A stretch of DNA of 64,000 nucleotides from Heteroruminococcus sp964370005 (lineage in GTDB: Bacteria > Bacillota > Clostridia > Oscillospirales > Ruminococcaceae), in assembly GCA_964370005.1 (NCBI GenBank), contig CAYJGR010000002.1, positions 26,463 through 90,462 of the forward strand, written 5' to 3'. Under the pieces are notes generated by a model. It saw only the letters and a program-made list of their open reading frames with translations, was not told the origin of the DNA and searched no databases. Of the stretch, positions 1 to 8,051 are shown one piece after another. The position numbers were made by a program, and so were the translations under genes. Position 1 is the stretch's first letter; every line of letters starts with the position of its first letter.

Positions 1-831
1 TGTAAAGAGCTTATTTTGGAGCAGGGCAAAGTCAAGGGAATTGCGTGTCGCTCGGGCAAAACATACACCGCCAATAGTGTGGTATTGGCCACAGGGGGCA
101 AGAGCTACCCCCGCACAGGCTCGGATGGTCGTGGTTATGCCTTGGCCGAGACAGCGGGGCACACTATAATCACCCCCCGCCCCTCACTCATACCCCTCGA
201 GACGGTCGAGAGTTGGTGTGGGGAGCTGTCGGGGCTGTCGCTGCGAAATGTCACGCTTAATCTTTGGCAGAGTGGCAAGAAAAAGCCGATATACAGCGAA
301 CTTGGTGAGATGTTGTTCACCCACTTTGGGGTATCGGGACCGCTGGTGCTCTCGGCCTCGTCATATATGCGGGGATGTGAGGGGTATAGTATCACTATAG
401 ATCTAAAACCCGGCCTGAGTCACGAACAACTTGATGCAAGACTGCTAAGGGATTTTTCGGGGCAAACAAACCGTGATTTTCGCAACTGCTTAGGGGAACT
501 TTTGCCCCAAAGCCTCATACCTGTTATGGTGCAGCTGTCGGGTATAGCCGGCGATACAAAGGTACACCAGATCACCAAAGAACAGCGCACAGGGTTTTGT
601 GAGCTGATAAAAGCACTACCGATAACCCCGAGAGCTATGCGCCCCATCGAGGAGGCCATCATCACGGCGGGCGGGGTGGCCGTAAAGCAGGTAAACCCCA
701 AAACCATGGAGTCAAAGTTATGTGAGGGGCTGTTTTTTGCGGGCGAGATGCTGGACCTCGACGCCGTCACCGGAGGATACAACCTACAAATAGCCTTCTC
801 GACGGGATATCTTGCTGGTCAAAATGTGTAG
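1..831 (+). CDS. NAD(P)/FAD-dependent oxidoreductase, HI0933/BaiN family (5' truncated)
   Basis: The reading frame is open from the first base, so the N-terminus with the FAD-binding GxGxxG lies outside the window; 276 residues are visible. The family mark VVLATGGKSYPRTGSDG is near the start of the visible part, and the C-terminal FAD-contacting stretch GEMLDLDAVTGGYNLQ is intact. Proteins of this HI0933/YhiN/BaiN family are cytosolic flavoproteins. Some gut members (BaiN) reduce bile-acid intermediates, but most have no known substrate. It precedes cmk by 47 bp on the same strand, a neighbourhood common in Clostridia. Family assignment is firm; the substrate is unknown. Confidence 0.9.
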   Translation, partial: CKELILEQGKVKGIACRSGKTYTANSVVLATGGKSYPRTGSDGRGYALAETAGHTIITPRPSLIPLETVESWCGELSGLSLRNVTLNLWQSGKKKPIYSELGEMLFTHFGVSGPLVLSASSYMRGCEGYSITIDLKPGLSHEQLDARLLRDFSGQTNRDFRNCLGELLPQSLIPVMVQLSGIAGDTKVHQITKEQRTGFCELIKALPITPRAMRPIEEAIITAGGVAVKQVNPKTMESKLCEGLFFAGEMLDLDAVTGGYNLQIAFSTGYLAGQNV

Positions 832-878
832 TAACTTAGAAAACGATAAAACATAAAAAGTCGAAACGGAGACATATT

Positions 879-1571
879 ATGAGTAATAATAAATACACAG
901 CCATAGCCATAGACGGTCCTGCGGGTGCGGGTAAGAGCACCATAGCCCGTACCCTGGCCGAGAAACTGGGGTTTATCTATGTTGACACAGGGGCGCTTTA
1001 CCGTGCGGTGGGGCTTCACGGACTGCGCAAAGGGGTGGACACTACCTCGGCTGAGGCCATGTTGCCCCTGCTTGATGAGATAAAATTGGAACTGACATAT
1101 ATAGATGGCGAACAGCGGGTGATATTGTGCGGTGAGGATGTATCCGAGCAGATACGTGTGGGAGAGGCGTCTATGGCAGCCTCGAATGTATCGGCTATAC
1201 AGGGGGTGAGGGACTTTCTGTTTGACCTGCAACAGAACATGGCAAAAACACAGAATGTTGTCATGGATGGACGTGACATAGGCACGGTGGTGCTACCCGA
1301 TGCGCAGGTGAAAATATTTCTCACAGCCGATGCCCAGGAGCGGGCAAGGCGGCGCTATGAACAGCTACTGCAAAAGGGTGAGCTGGTCGATTATGATGCC
1401 ATTTTGCAGGAGGTCAAACAGCGGGATTACAACGATTCCAATCGCACGGCAGCACCGCTTCGCCAAGCAGAGGATGCGATTTTGGTCGATACAACCGACC
1501 ACACCCTTGCACAAGGCATAGACCGCATGGAAAAAATCGTACGAGAAGCACTTGAAAAAAGGGGGCAGTAA
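879..1571 (+). CDS. cmk: Cytidylate kinase
   Basis: Transfers phosphate from ATP to CMP or dCMP in the cytosol, feeding CTP and dCTP synthesis. The 230-residue protein has the P-loop GPAGAGKST near residue 13, the CMP-binding YVDTGALYRA motif near residue 35 and the DGRDIGTVV motif near residue 130, all typical of bacterial Cmk and at normal length. The ATG at 879 follows a CGGAGA Shine-Dalgarno. It is the first of a tight cmk-plsC-ispH/rpsA cluster; plsC starts one base after its stop. Cmk next to an S1-domain gene is widely conserved in bacteria. Confidence 0.96.
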   Translation: MSNNKYTAIAIDGPAGAGKSTIARTLAEKLGFIYVDTGALYRAVGLHGLRKGVDTTSAEAMLPLLDEIKLELTYIDGEQRVILCGEDVSEQIRVGEASMAASNVSAIQGVRDFLFDLQQNMAKTQNVVMDGRDIGTVVLPDAQVKIFLTADAQERARRRYEQLLQKGELVDYDAILQEVKQRDYNDSNRTAAPLRQAEDAILVDTTDHTLAQGIDRMEKIVREALEKRGQ

Positions 1572-1572
1572 A

Positions 1573-2184
1573 ATGACATTTTACCGCTTTGCCAGAGGGC
1601 TTGTGAACTTTTTTATAAAGATTATGTTTAGACCGCAGTATGTGGGGCGGGAGAATATCCCCCAGCAGGGCGGTTATATCTTGGTGTCAAACCACTGCTC
1701 GGGCTACGACCCATTGTTTTTAGCCTGTGGCATGAAACCTCAAATACACTTCATGGCCAAGATGGAGCTGATGCGCATACCCGTGCTCGGGTTTATCTTA
1801 GGGCATGCCGGTGTGTTTGGGGTCGATAGGGGCAAGGGAGATACAAGCGCCGTTGACAATGCCATACAGCTGATAAAAAACGGCGGTGTGGTGGGGATGT
1901 TCCCCGAGGGCACACGTGCACCGGTGCATCAGCCCTTGCGCCCTCGCTCGGGTGCGTCACATATTGCAGGGGTCAGCGAGGCCGATATTCTGCCCTGTGC
2001 CATATATTTCAAGGGTAAAATGGGCATAGGTCGCAGGGTTATAATCTCGTTTGGTAAACTGATACCCCATGAGGATTTGGGCATGATAGGGCTGCAGGGC
2101 AGTGCCGCTTTGCGCAGTGCCACGGGGGTTATGTGGGGCGAAGTGCTAAAGCTCAGGGAGCAATCGATAGAGATGCTCGGATAG
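1573..2184 (+). CDS. plsC: 1-acyl-sn-glycerol-3-phosphate acyltransferase
   Basis: Acylates lysophosphatidate to phosphatidate at the membrane, a step in phospholipid synthesis. The 203-residue protein carries the HX4D catalytic motif (NHCSGYD) near residue 40 and the FPEGTR substrate-binding motif near residue 107, both complete. The ATG at 1573 is chosen over an upstream in-frame ATG at 1552, because 1573 directly follows the cmk stop and has the run GGGGG about 8 bases upstream, whereas 1552 would lie inside cmk. It sits between cmk and ispH-rpsA and is likely cotranscribed with them. Confidence 0.93.
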   Translation: MTFYRFARGLVNFFIKIMFRPQYVGRENIPQQGGYILVSNHCSGYDPLFLACGMKPQIHFMAKMELMRIPVLGFILGHAGVFGVDRGKGDTSAVDNAIQLIKNGGVVGMFPEGTRAPVHQPLRPRSGASHIAGVSEADILPCAIYFKGKMGIGRRVIISFGKLIPHEDLGMIGLQGSAALRSATGVMWGEVLKLREQSIEMLG

Positions 2185-2215
2185 GAATAAATAATCCGCA
2201 TGGGAAGTGGTGATG

Positions 2216-4186
2216 ATGAAAGTTGAGGTTGCAAAGACGGCGGGATTTTGCTTTGGAGTGCAAAAGGCGGTGGACACGGTTTATGACTTGCTGAAGTCGG
2301 GCAAAAGTGTCTGCACCTTGGGCGATATCGTACACAATCGTGATGTTGTGCGGGAACTCGAAGAACTTGGAGTAAAGGTCATAAACACCCCGCAGGAGAA
2401 CACCGAGGGCAAAACGGTGGTCATTCGTGCCCATGGCATCCCGCCCGATACCTTGGAGCAACTGAATGATATTGGATGTGAGGTGGTGGATGCCACCTGT
2501 ATATTTGTCAAAAAAATTCACAAAATTGTATCAGAGGCACCAAGGGAATCGGTGGTGTTGGTGGCGGGAGATGCCACCCATCCCGAGGTTTTGGGCATTG
2601 TGGGACACTGCAAAGAGACCTGCCATACCTTCTCGGGATTACAGGATTTGGAAATGGTCACAAGAAAATTGGATAATTTTGAAAAAAACAGGATAATTTT
2701 GGTGGCACAAACCACGTTTAATCGCATAGAATGGGAAAAAAGCGTAAATTACACAAAAAAAGTGTGTACAAATCCAGTTATATTTGATACAATATGTAAA
2801 GCTACAATTTCTCGACAACAGGAAGCCGAAAAGATGGCCGAGCGTTTAGAGAGAATGATTGTGGTGGGAGGACGTAACAGTTCCAACACCGCCAAACTGT
2901 ATGAGATATGTGCCGCCAAGTGTCCCACAGTGCTTGTACAGGGAGCTCGAGAGCTTTGTCCGCAGGATTTTGTGGGATGTATGCGTGTTGGCGTTACGGC
3001 CGGAGCATCGACACCGGTCGGCATAATTAAGGAGGTAGAACAGGCTATGAGCAATATCGAAAACATCGAAAACAATGAAATGGAACTCAGCTTTGAGGAG
3101 ATGCTTGATGCGTCTTTTAAAAGTACATATAATGGGGAGAAGGTAACCGCGGTTGTGACCGGCATTCGGCCAAACGAGATTATGGTCGACATCGGCACCA
3201 AACATGCAGGCTATGTGCCGCTACATGAGCTGTCGGATGACCCTTCGGCCAAAGCGGCCGACCTTGTTAATGTAGGGGACGAGATCGAACTGTTGGTAGT
3301 TCGTGTGAATGACGTGGAGGGTACTGCAATGCTCTCCAAGAAGCGTTTGGATGCAATTGCGGGCTTTGAAACCGTGATGTCGGCATCTGATACCGATGAA
3401 ATACTGGAAGGTACGGTTGTGGAGGTAGTACGTGGCGGACTGCTCGCAACAACCCACGGCGTGCGTGTGTTTATACCCGCATCCCAGTCGGGACTTCCCC
3501 GTGATGCAGACCTTACACAGCTTATGCACAAGGGTGTATCTTTCCGTATACTTGAAACAAATCGTCAGCGCCGCAGGGCTGTCGGCTCTATTTCGGCTGT
3601 ACTGCGTGAACAGCGCAAGGCATTGGCCGATAAGTTCTGGGATGAGGTCGAAGAGGGCAAGATTTATAACGGTGCTGTTAAGTCCATCACCAACTTCGGT
3701 GTATTTGTGGACTTGGGCGGTGTGGATGGACGCATCAGCCTTACCGACCTGTGTTGGCATCGTGTTAAGCACCCCTCGGAGGTTGTCGAAGTGGGACAGA
3801 CCGTGGAGGTCACCGTCAAGGATGTTGACCGTGAAAATCAAAGGGTATCTCTCATCTACAAAAAGACCGAGGACAACCCCTGGGAAATCATCCGTGAGAA
3901 GTATGATGTGGGCGATGTAGTACCCGTCAAGATCATCTCTATCACCACATTCGGCGCATTTGCCCAGATACTCCCCGGCATAGATGGTCTTATCCACATC
4001 TCGCAGATCGACACCGAGCGTGTTGAGAAGGTTGAGGATAAACTCAAGGTTGGCGATCAGGTAGAGGCCAAGATCATCGAGCTTGACTTTGAGCGTCGCC
4101 GTGTAAGCCTATCCATTCGTGCACTGCTTGCCCCCGCCGTGGAGCAGGAAGCCGAAGTGGCAGCGGAAGAAACCGTTGCCGAGTAA
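2216..4186 (+). CDS. ispH: 4-hydroxy-3-methylbut-2-enyl diphosphate reductase fused to S1 RNA-binding domains
   Basis: Bifunctional fusion of about 656 residues. Residues 1-280 are IspH, the last enzyme of the MEP isoprenoid pathway, which makes IPP and DMAPP. The three [4Fe-4S] ligands C12, C95 and C194 are present, with histidines H40 (DIVHN), H73 (RAHG) and H122 (THPEV). A short Asn/Glu-rich linker follows. About four S1 repeats then span residues 307-373, 395-460, 482-550 and 565-635, related to ribosomal protein S1 (RpsA). The sequence starts GTG GTG ATG ATG; the last ATG (2216) gives the canonical MKVEVAKTAG start, but 2207-2213 are possible. The same fusion is known from many Clostridia. 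Confidence 0.95.
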   Translation: MKVEVAKTAGFCFGVQKAVDTVYDLLKSGKSVCTLGDIVHNRDVVRELEELGVKVINTPQENTEGKTVVIRAHGIPPDTLEQLNDIGCEVVDATCIFVKKIHKIVSEAPRESVVLVAGDATHPEVLGIVGHCKETCHTFSGLQDLEMVTRKLDNFEKNRIILVAQTTFNRIEWEKSVNYTKKVCTNPVIFDTICKATISRQQEAEKMAERLERMIVVGGRNSSNTAKLYEICAAKCPTVLVQGARELCPQDFVGCMRVGVTAGASTPVGIIKEVEQAMSNIENIENNEMELSFEEMLDASFKSTYNGEKVTAVVTGIRPNEIMVDIGTKHAGYVPLHELSDDPSAKAADLVNVGDEIELLVVRVNDVEGTAMLSKKRLDAIAGFETVMSASDTDEILEGTVVEVVRGGLLATTHGVRVFIPASQSGLPRDADLTQLMHKGVSFRILETNRQRRRAVGSISAVLREQRKALADKFWDEVEEGKIYNGAVKSITNFGVFVDLGGVDGRISLTDLCWHRVKHPSEVVEVGQTVEVTVKDVDRENQRVSLIYKKTEDNPWEIIREKYDVGDVVPVKIISITTFGAFAQILPGIDGLIHISQIDTERVEKVEDKLKVGDQVEAKIIELDFERRRVSLSIRALLAPAVEQEAEVAAEETVAE

Positions 4187-4212
4187 TAGCAAACTTGTAG
4201 TTATGTAGCAGC

Positions 4213-4258
4213 CCGAGGTCTGCTGTCTGTTTTGCAGGCGGTGGATCTCGGTTTTTTT
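4213..4258 (+). terminator. Rho-independent terminator after ispH-rpsA
   Basis: CCGAGGTC pairs with GATCTCGG (one G-U pair) around an internal loop, followed by seven Ts at 4252-4258. It lies 27 bases after the ispH-rpsA stop and just before the Shine-Dalgarno of the next gene, so it separates the two transcription units. Confidence 0.85.
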
Positions 4259-4277
4259 AAGAAAAGGAGTGTTCATT

Positions 4278-5360
4278 ATGAGCAAAACAAAAGTGGCGAT
4301 TTTAGGGACAGGGTTTATTGCAAAAATTCATCTCGAGAGTTATATGCGTTTTGTAAGTGATGCCGAAATTGTGGCCATATACGGCAGAAACCTACAGTCT
4401 GCACAGGCTTTGGCAAAGGAGCACGGCATAGCGGCGGCCTACGATGACATTGAAAAGATGTTGGGCGAGTGTGATGCCGAAGTGGTGGATATCTGCCTGC
4501 CTAACTACCTACATCATGAGGCTTGCATGAAGGCGGTGGAGGCCAAAAAACATATAATCATCGAAAAGCCTTTGGCCATGACACTTGAAGAGGCCGATGA
4601 GATGATCGATGCCTGCAAGAAAAATAATTTACTGCTTATGTACGCCGAAGAGCTTTGTTTTGCGCCCAAATATGAGCGGGTGAGGGCTTTGGTGGAATGT
4701 GGTGCTGTGGGCGAGGTTTATATGTTAAAGCAGGCCGAAAAGCACAGCGGTCCCCACAGCGATTGGTTTTATCAAAAAGAAACAGCGGGTGGCGGTGTCA
4801 TGATGGACATGGGGTGTCATGCCCTTGCATGGTTTCGTTGGATGACCGGCAACGCTAAAATCAAGAGTATCTATGCCGATATGAAGACAGTATACCACAA
4901 CAAGATTACCGATTGCGAGGACAACACCATCACGATAGTTGAGTTTGAAAACGGTGTCACCGCCATAGCCGAGGACAGCTGGGCAAAGCATGGTGGCATG
5001 GATGATCGCATAGAAGTGTACGGTAGCAAGGGCGTTTCCTACGCCGACTTGTTCAGAGGCAATGCAGCACTCACCTACAGCACCGAGGGCTATGACTACG
5101 CCATGGAAAAGGCAGGAGGTACCCAAGGTTGGACATTTACAGTGTTTGAGGAGGCCTTTAATCAGGGCTACCCCCAAGAGCTTGCGCATTTTATTGACTG
5201 CGTGCGCACAGGCAAAACCCCTATAGTGACAGGTGAGGATGGCCGTGCAGTGCTCGAGATGATTTACGCCGCCTATGCCAGCGCAAAGGAGGGCAAAAAA
5301 ATAACCCTACCCTTCTCGGCCAAGGTCAAATATCCCATTGAACTGCTTTTAGGCGAATAA
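4278..5360 (+). CDS. Gfo/Idh/MocA family NAD(P)-dependent oxidoreductase
   Basis: A 360-residue cytosolic dehydrogenase of the Gfo/Idh/MocA family, which usually oxidises sugars or inositols. The N-terminal Rossmann fold shows VAILGTGFIAKIH, and the family motif IIEKPLAM lies near residue 95, containing the catalytic-site Lys. The C-terminal alpha/beta domain holds GGVMMDMGCHALAW with the usual His. The ATG at 4278 is preferred to GTG 4269, which overlaps the AAAAGGAG Shine-Dalgarno itself. The next gene (22 bp on) is a NagB-type sugar-phosphate isomerase, so a role in amino-sugar or polyol use is plausible. The substrate cannot be named. Confidence 0.9.
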   Translation: MSKTKVAILGTGFIAKIHLESYMRFVSDAEIVAIYGRNLQSAQALAKEHGIAAAYDDIEKMLGECDAEVVDICLPNYLHHEACMKAVEAKKHIIIEKPLAMTLEEADEMIDACKKNNLLLMYAEELCFAPKYERVRALVECGAVGEVYMLKQAEKHSGPHSDWFYQKETAGGGVMMDMGCHALAWFRWMTGNAKIKSIYADMKTVYHNKITDCEDNTITIVEFENGVTAIAEDSWAKHGGMDDRIEVYGSKGVSYADLFRGNAALTYSTEGYDYAMEKAGGTQGWTFTVFEEAFNQGYPQELAHFIDCVRTGKTPIVTGEDGRAVLEMIYAAYASAKEGKKITLPFSAKVKYPIELLLGE

Positions 5361-5382
5361 TTTAACACAGAGGTATAAAACT

Positions 5383-6108
5383 TTGAAACAATTCGTATTT
5401 GATACCCCGAGTGAGGGCGGAGATTTTACAGCGCAGGCCATCGCCGAGGTGGTGCAGAAAAACCCGAAAGCGCTCCTGTGTTTGGCGGCGGGACATTCCT
5501 CATTGCCGGTGTTCGAGGGGCTCTTGAAACAGCAACAAAACGGTGTGGATTTTTCGCAAGTGAACTTTGTAGGCTTGGATGAATGGGTGGGGGTTCCCCC
5601 CGAAAATGAAGGATCTTGTGCCAACTTTTTATGGCGTAGTGTATTTACACCGATGGGAATACACTTGGACAAGGTGCGACTGTTTGATGCCATGACCGCA
5701 GACCCGCACAGCGAGTGCGCAGAGGTGGAAAAATACATCGACACCCACGGCGGCATGGATTTCCTACTGCTGGGAATGGGTATGAACGGTCATTTGGCAC
5801 TCAATGAACCCGGCGATAGCTTTGATCAGGGTGCACATGTGGTGAGCCTCGATCAAAAGACACTCAGCGTTGCACCCAAATATTTCTCGGGTGATATGCC
5901 GGCCATAACCCACGGCATGACATTGGGTATTAAAAGCCTACTGGCCGCAAAAGAAATACATCTCACGGTGTTTGGAGAGAAAAAACGGCCTGTGGTGCAA
6001 AAGCTTATTGACAGTGAGGTCGCAAACTATTTCCCCGCCTCAGCGCTAAAACCTTGTGCACATGCTACGCTTGTGATGGATAAACAGGCGGGGACTATTA
6101 GAGGATAG
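5383..6108 (+). CDS. Glucosamine-6-phosphate deaminase/isomerase-like protein
   Basis: A 241-residue member of the NagB/6-phosphogluconolactonase/RpiA superfamily. NagB converts glucosamine-6-phosphate to fructose-6-phosphate and ammonia. The GLDEWVG motif lies near residue 65 (position of the catalytic Asp in NagB) and GMGMNGHLALNEPGD near residue 130 (His and Glu of the active site). The start is TTG, 10 bases after AGAGGT. Length is close to NagB (about 240-265). It follows the Gfo/Idh/MocA gene by 22 bp and is likely cotranscribed. The real substrate may be another amino sugar phosphate, so no gene symbol is given. Confidence 0.85.
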   Translation: MKQFVFDTPSEGGDFTAQAIAEVVQKNPKALLCLAAGHSSLPVFEGLLKQQQNGVDFSQVNFVGLDEWVGVPPENEGSCANFLWRSVFTPMGIHLDKVRLFDAMTADPHSECAEVEKYIDTHGGMDFLLLGMGMNGHLALNEPGDSFDQGAHVVSLDQKTLSVAPKYFSGDMPAITHGMTLGIKSLLAAKEIHLTVFGEKKRPVVQKLIDSEVANYFPASALKPCAHATLVMDKQAGTIRG

Positions 6109-6137
6109 ATTGCCGGGGGATAGAGAAGGGCAACTAA

Positions 6138-6200
6138 TGATAATTAGTAATTAGGCGTTAGGAATTAGGAATGTATCGCTTTGCGATGGATTTATGTTTA
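6138..6200 (+). repeat. Short intergenic repeat, copy 1
   Basis: ATTAGTAATTAGG-type simple sequence, then TGTATCGCTTTGCGATGG, then TTTATGTTTAAGGGCA. The same order of blocks occurs at 10078-10145 after galU. Each copy has a small TCGC-TTT-GCGA hairpin and follows the stop of a plus-strand gene within about 30 bases. Confidence 0.7.
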
Positions 6201-6318
6201 AGGGCATAGACGGCGGGGTGGGGTTTTCCACCCCGCTTTTCCGTGTGTGTGGCGGTTTCGGCGTGAACGTAACAATAGGTGGGGGCGGGGCGGAGGCTCG
6301 CCCCTGCGTTTTTTGCAG

Positions 6319-6450
6319 NNNNNNNNNNTTTTTTTTTACGGGAATCGACGGGGGGGGGGGGTTTCCCCCCCGGTTTTCCGGGGGGGGGGGTTGGGGGGGT
6401 AGGGGTAGGGGGGGGGGGGGGGGGGGCGGAGGCTCGCCCCTGCGTTTTTT
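6319..6450. other. Assembly gap (10 Ns) and adjacent low-quality duplicate
   Basis: Ten Ns at 6319-6328 are followed by T and G runs. Bases 6329-6454 read as a corrupted copy of 6193-6318: the order is the same, most differences are changes to G, and both copies end in the identical 30 bases (6289-6318 and 6425-6454). Translated frames across here are meaningless. The real locus probably has a single copy, with no gene between the NagB-like gene and prfB. Confidence 0.85.
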
Positions 6451-6680
6451 GCAGGGGGGCATGTGCGAACTTTGCACATGCAGTCGGCCGCCGAGTGTGC
6501 GAGGTACTGGACGACAGAGCCGTAGCCACGCCCCCACCGTGGCAGTGCCTATGAATAGAGAGACAGCATAAAAAACATAGCCCACCTGCGCTTTTTGCAG
6601 GTGGGCGTTTTAAAAGTTTTACTCGATTTTTTGGGGAAAATCGCAGGGGTTCGGGGACAGCGTCCCCAAGGCCTTTGGGG
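6425..6680 (-). repeat. Hairpin-rich intergenic repeat, copy A (downstream of prfB)
   Basis: Read on the minus strand this begins about 33 bases after the prfB stop. In order it shows CTTGGGGACGCTGTCCCC, a CGATTTT/AAAATCG hairpin, a GCCCACCTGC/GCAGGTGGGC hairpin, a spacer with GCACACTCGGCGG, a GCATGTGC/GCACATGC hairpin and a CCTCCGCCCC tail. Copies B (50495-50770) and C (63456-63715) have the same modules in the same order with different but still paired stems. Confidence 0.75.
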
Positions 6681-6713
6681 GGGGAGCGTATCTTGTCTAA
6701 TCGCTAACTGCCC

Positions 6714-7832
6714 CTACTCCGCCAACTCCCCACGGCTCTTGGCCTTTAGATAGGCGTTTATAAAGCCGTCGAGGTCGCCGTCCATTACGGCGGTGATGTT
6801 GCCCGATTCGAAATTTGTGCGGTGGTCTTTGGCCAGGGTGTAGGGCATGAATACATAGGAACGGATTTGACTACCCCAACCTATTTCCTTTTGTACGCCC
6901 TTTATATCTTCTATACGTTCAAGGTGTTCTTGTTCTTTTATCTTTATGAGTTTTGATTTTAGCATTTTCATACAGTTAGCTTTATTTTGTAGCTGGCTGC
7001 GCTCGGTTTGGCAGGATACCACAATGCCGGTGGGCAGATGCACCATGCGTACGGCCGAGGAGACCTTGTTGACGTTCTGGCCACCGGCACCGCCCGAACG
7101 AAAGGCCGAAACCTCCAAATCCTCGGGGCGGATATCGATTGCGATGCTGTCGTCGATCTCGGGCATGACCTCGAGTGAGGCAAAGGAAGTGTGACGGCGA
7201 CCCGATGAATCAAATGGGGATACCCGCACAAGGCGATGCACACCGCCCTCGCATTTTAAGTAGCCGTAGGCATTCATGCCCTCGACCAATATGCTGGCGC
7301 TTTTCATGCCGGCCTCGTCGCCGTCGAGGTAATCGAGAATGCTGTACTTAAACCCACGGCGCTCGCTCCAGCGGGTGTACATGCGGTAGAGCATCTGTGC
7401 CCAGTCTTGAGCCTCGGTGCCGCCTGCGCCTGCGTGGAAGGTCAGTATGGCATTGTGGCTGTCGTATTCGCCGGTGAGTAGAGTGGCAAGGCGCATGTTA
7501 TCGGCTCTTTTACACAGGGCGTCGGCCTCATCTTTGGCCTCCTGTGCCAAGTCCTCGCTGCCGTCCTCGGTGGCCATCTCTATGAGGGTGAGCACGTCAT
7601 CACGTGTCGAGAGCAGGCTCGAATATTCCTCGATTTTGTCCTTGACCTGTTTTGTGCGCTGAAGCACCTTTTGGGAGTTGTCCATATCATTCCAAAATCC
7701 GTCTTCCGCCGCCTGTTCTTCCAGCTCGGCCAACTCCTTTGTGAGTGCATCTATGCCCATGGCCTGTCCCAAGTCCTCAAACTCGGGATTTAGAGCCTCG
7801 ATCTCTAAACGCAATTCTTCTAATTGTATCAT
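6714..7832 (-). CDS. prfB: Peptide chain release factor 2
   Basis: Releases finished peptides at UGA and UAA stop codons in the ribosome. The 372-residue protein has the RF2 stop-recognition tripeptide SPF (VRVSPFDSSGRRH) and the catalytic GGQ loop (GGAGGQNVNK), followed by HLPTGIVV. The ATG at 7832 has GGAGGT 9 bases upstream; an upstream in-frame extension reaching 7916 lacks this. Many bacteria control prfB by a programmed +1 frameshift at an early in-frame UGA. None is seen here; the frame is continuous from the start. The gene is divergent from the zinc-ribbon gene at 8052 and is followed by repeat copy A. Confidence 0.96.
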   Translation of the reverse strand: MIQLEELRLEIEALNPEFEDLGQAMGIDALTKELAELEEQAAEDGFWNDMDNSQKVLQRTKQVKDKIEEYSSLLSTRDDVLTLIEMATEDGSEDLAQEAKDEADALCKRADNMRLATLLTGEYDSHNAILTFHAGAGGTEAQDWAQMLYRMYTRWSERRGFKYSILDYLDGDEAGMKSASILVEGMNAYGYLKCEGGVHRLVRVSPFDSSGRRHTSFASLEVMPEIDDSIAIDIRPEDLEVSAFRSGGAGGQNVNKVSSAVRMVHLPTGIVVSCQTERSQLQNKANCMKMLKSKLIKIKEQEHLERIEDIKGVQKEIGWGSQIRSYVFMPYTLAKDHRTNFESGNITAVMDGDLDGFINAYLKAKSRGELAE

Positions 7833-7989
7833 AAAACGACCTCCATATATTAGCAAGTGCCAAGATATTATATACCAGCAGGGGGTAGATTGTAAAGGGT
7901 ATTGTGCCGATATCACCCCCCACCCCCGTATTTTTTTGAAATTTGCTCATTTCTTCACAACTTGTTCATTTTTGAGTCACTAAACCCAT

Positions 7990-8018
7990 TTGAAATTTTG
8001 TTTTATTTGCTATATAAT
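7990..8018 (+). promoter_or_regulatory. Sigma-A type promoter for the zinc-ribbon membrane gene
   Basis: TTGAAA and TATAAT (8013-8018) are separated by exactly 17 bases, 34 bases before the TTG start at 8052. Both hexamers are near consensus. Confidence 0.75.
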
Positions 8019-8051
8019 ATGATGGAATATAAACAGTGTGGAGTTGATTGA

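Noticed and set aside
3221..3997. Minus-strand 258-residue frame within ispH-rpsA
   Set aside because: Lies wholly inside the S1 domains, whose motifs are clear on the plus strand; no start signal.
6151..6585. Long frames on both strands through the N gap, with Pro or Gly runs
   Set aside because: They are read through Ns and G-run artefacts and overlap a hairpin repeat; no ribosome site or family match.
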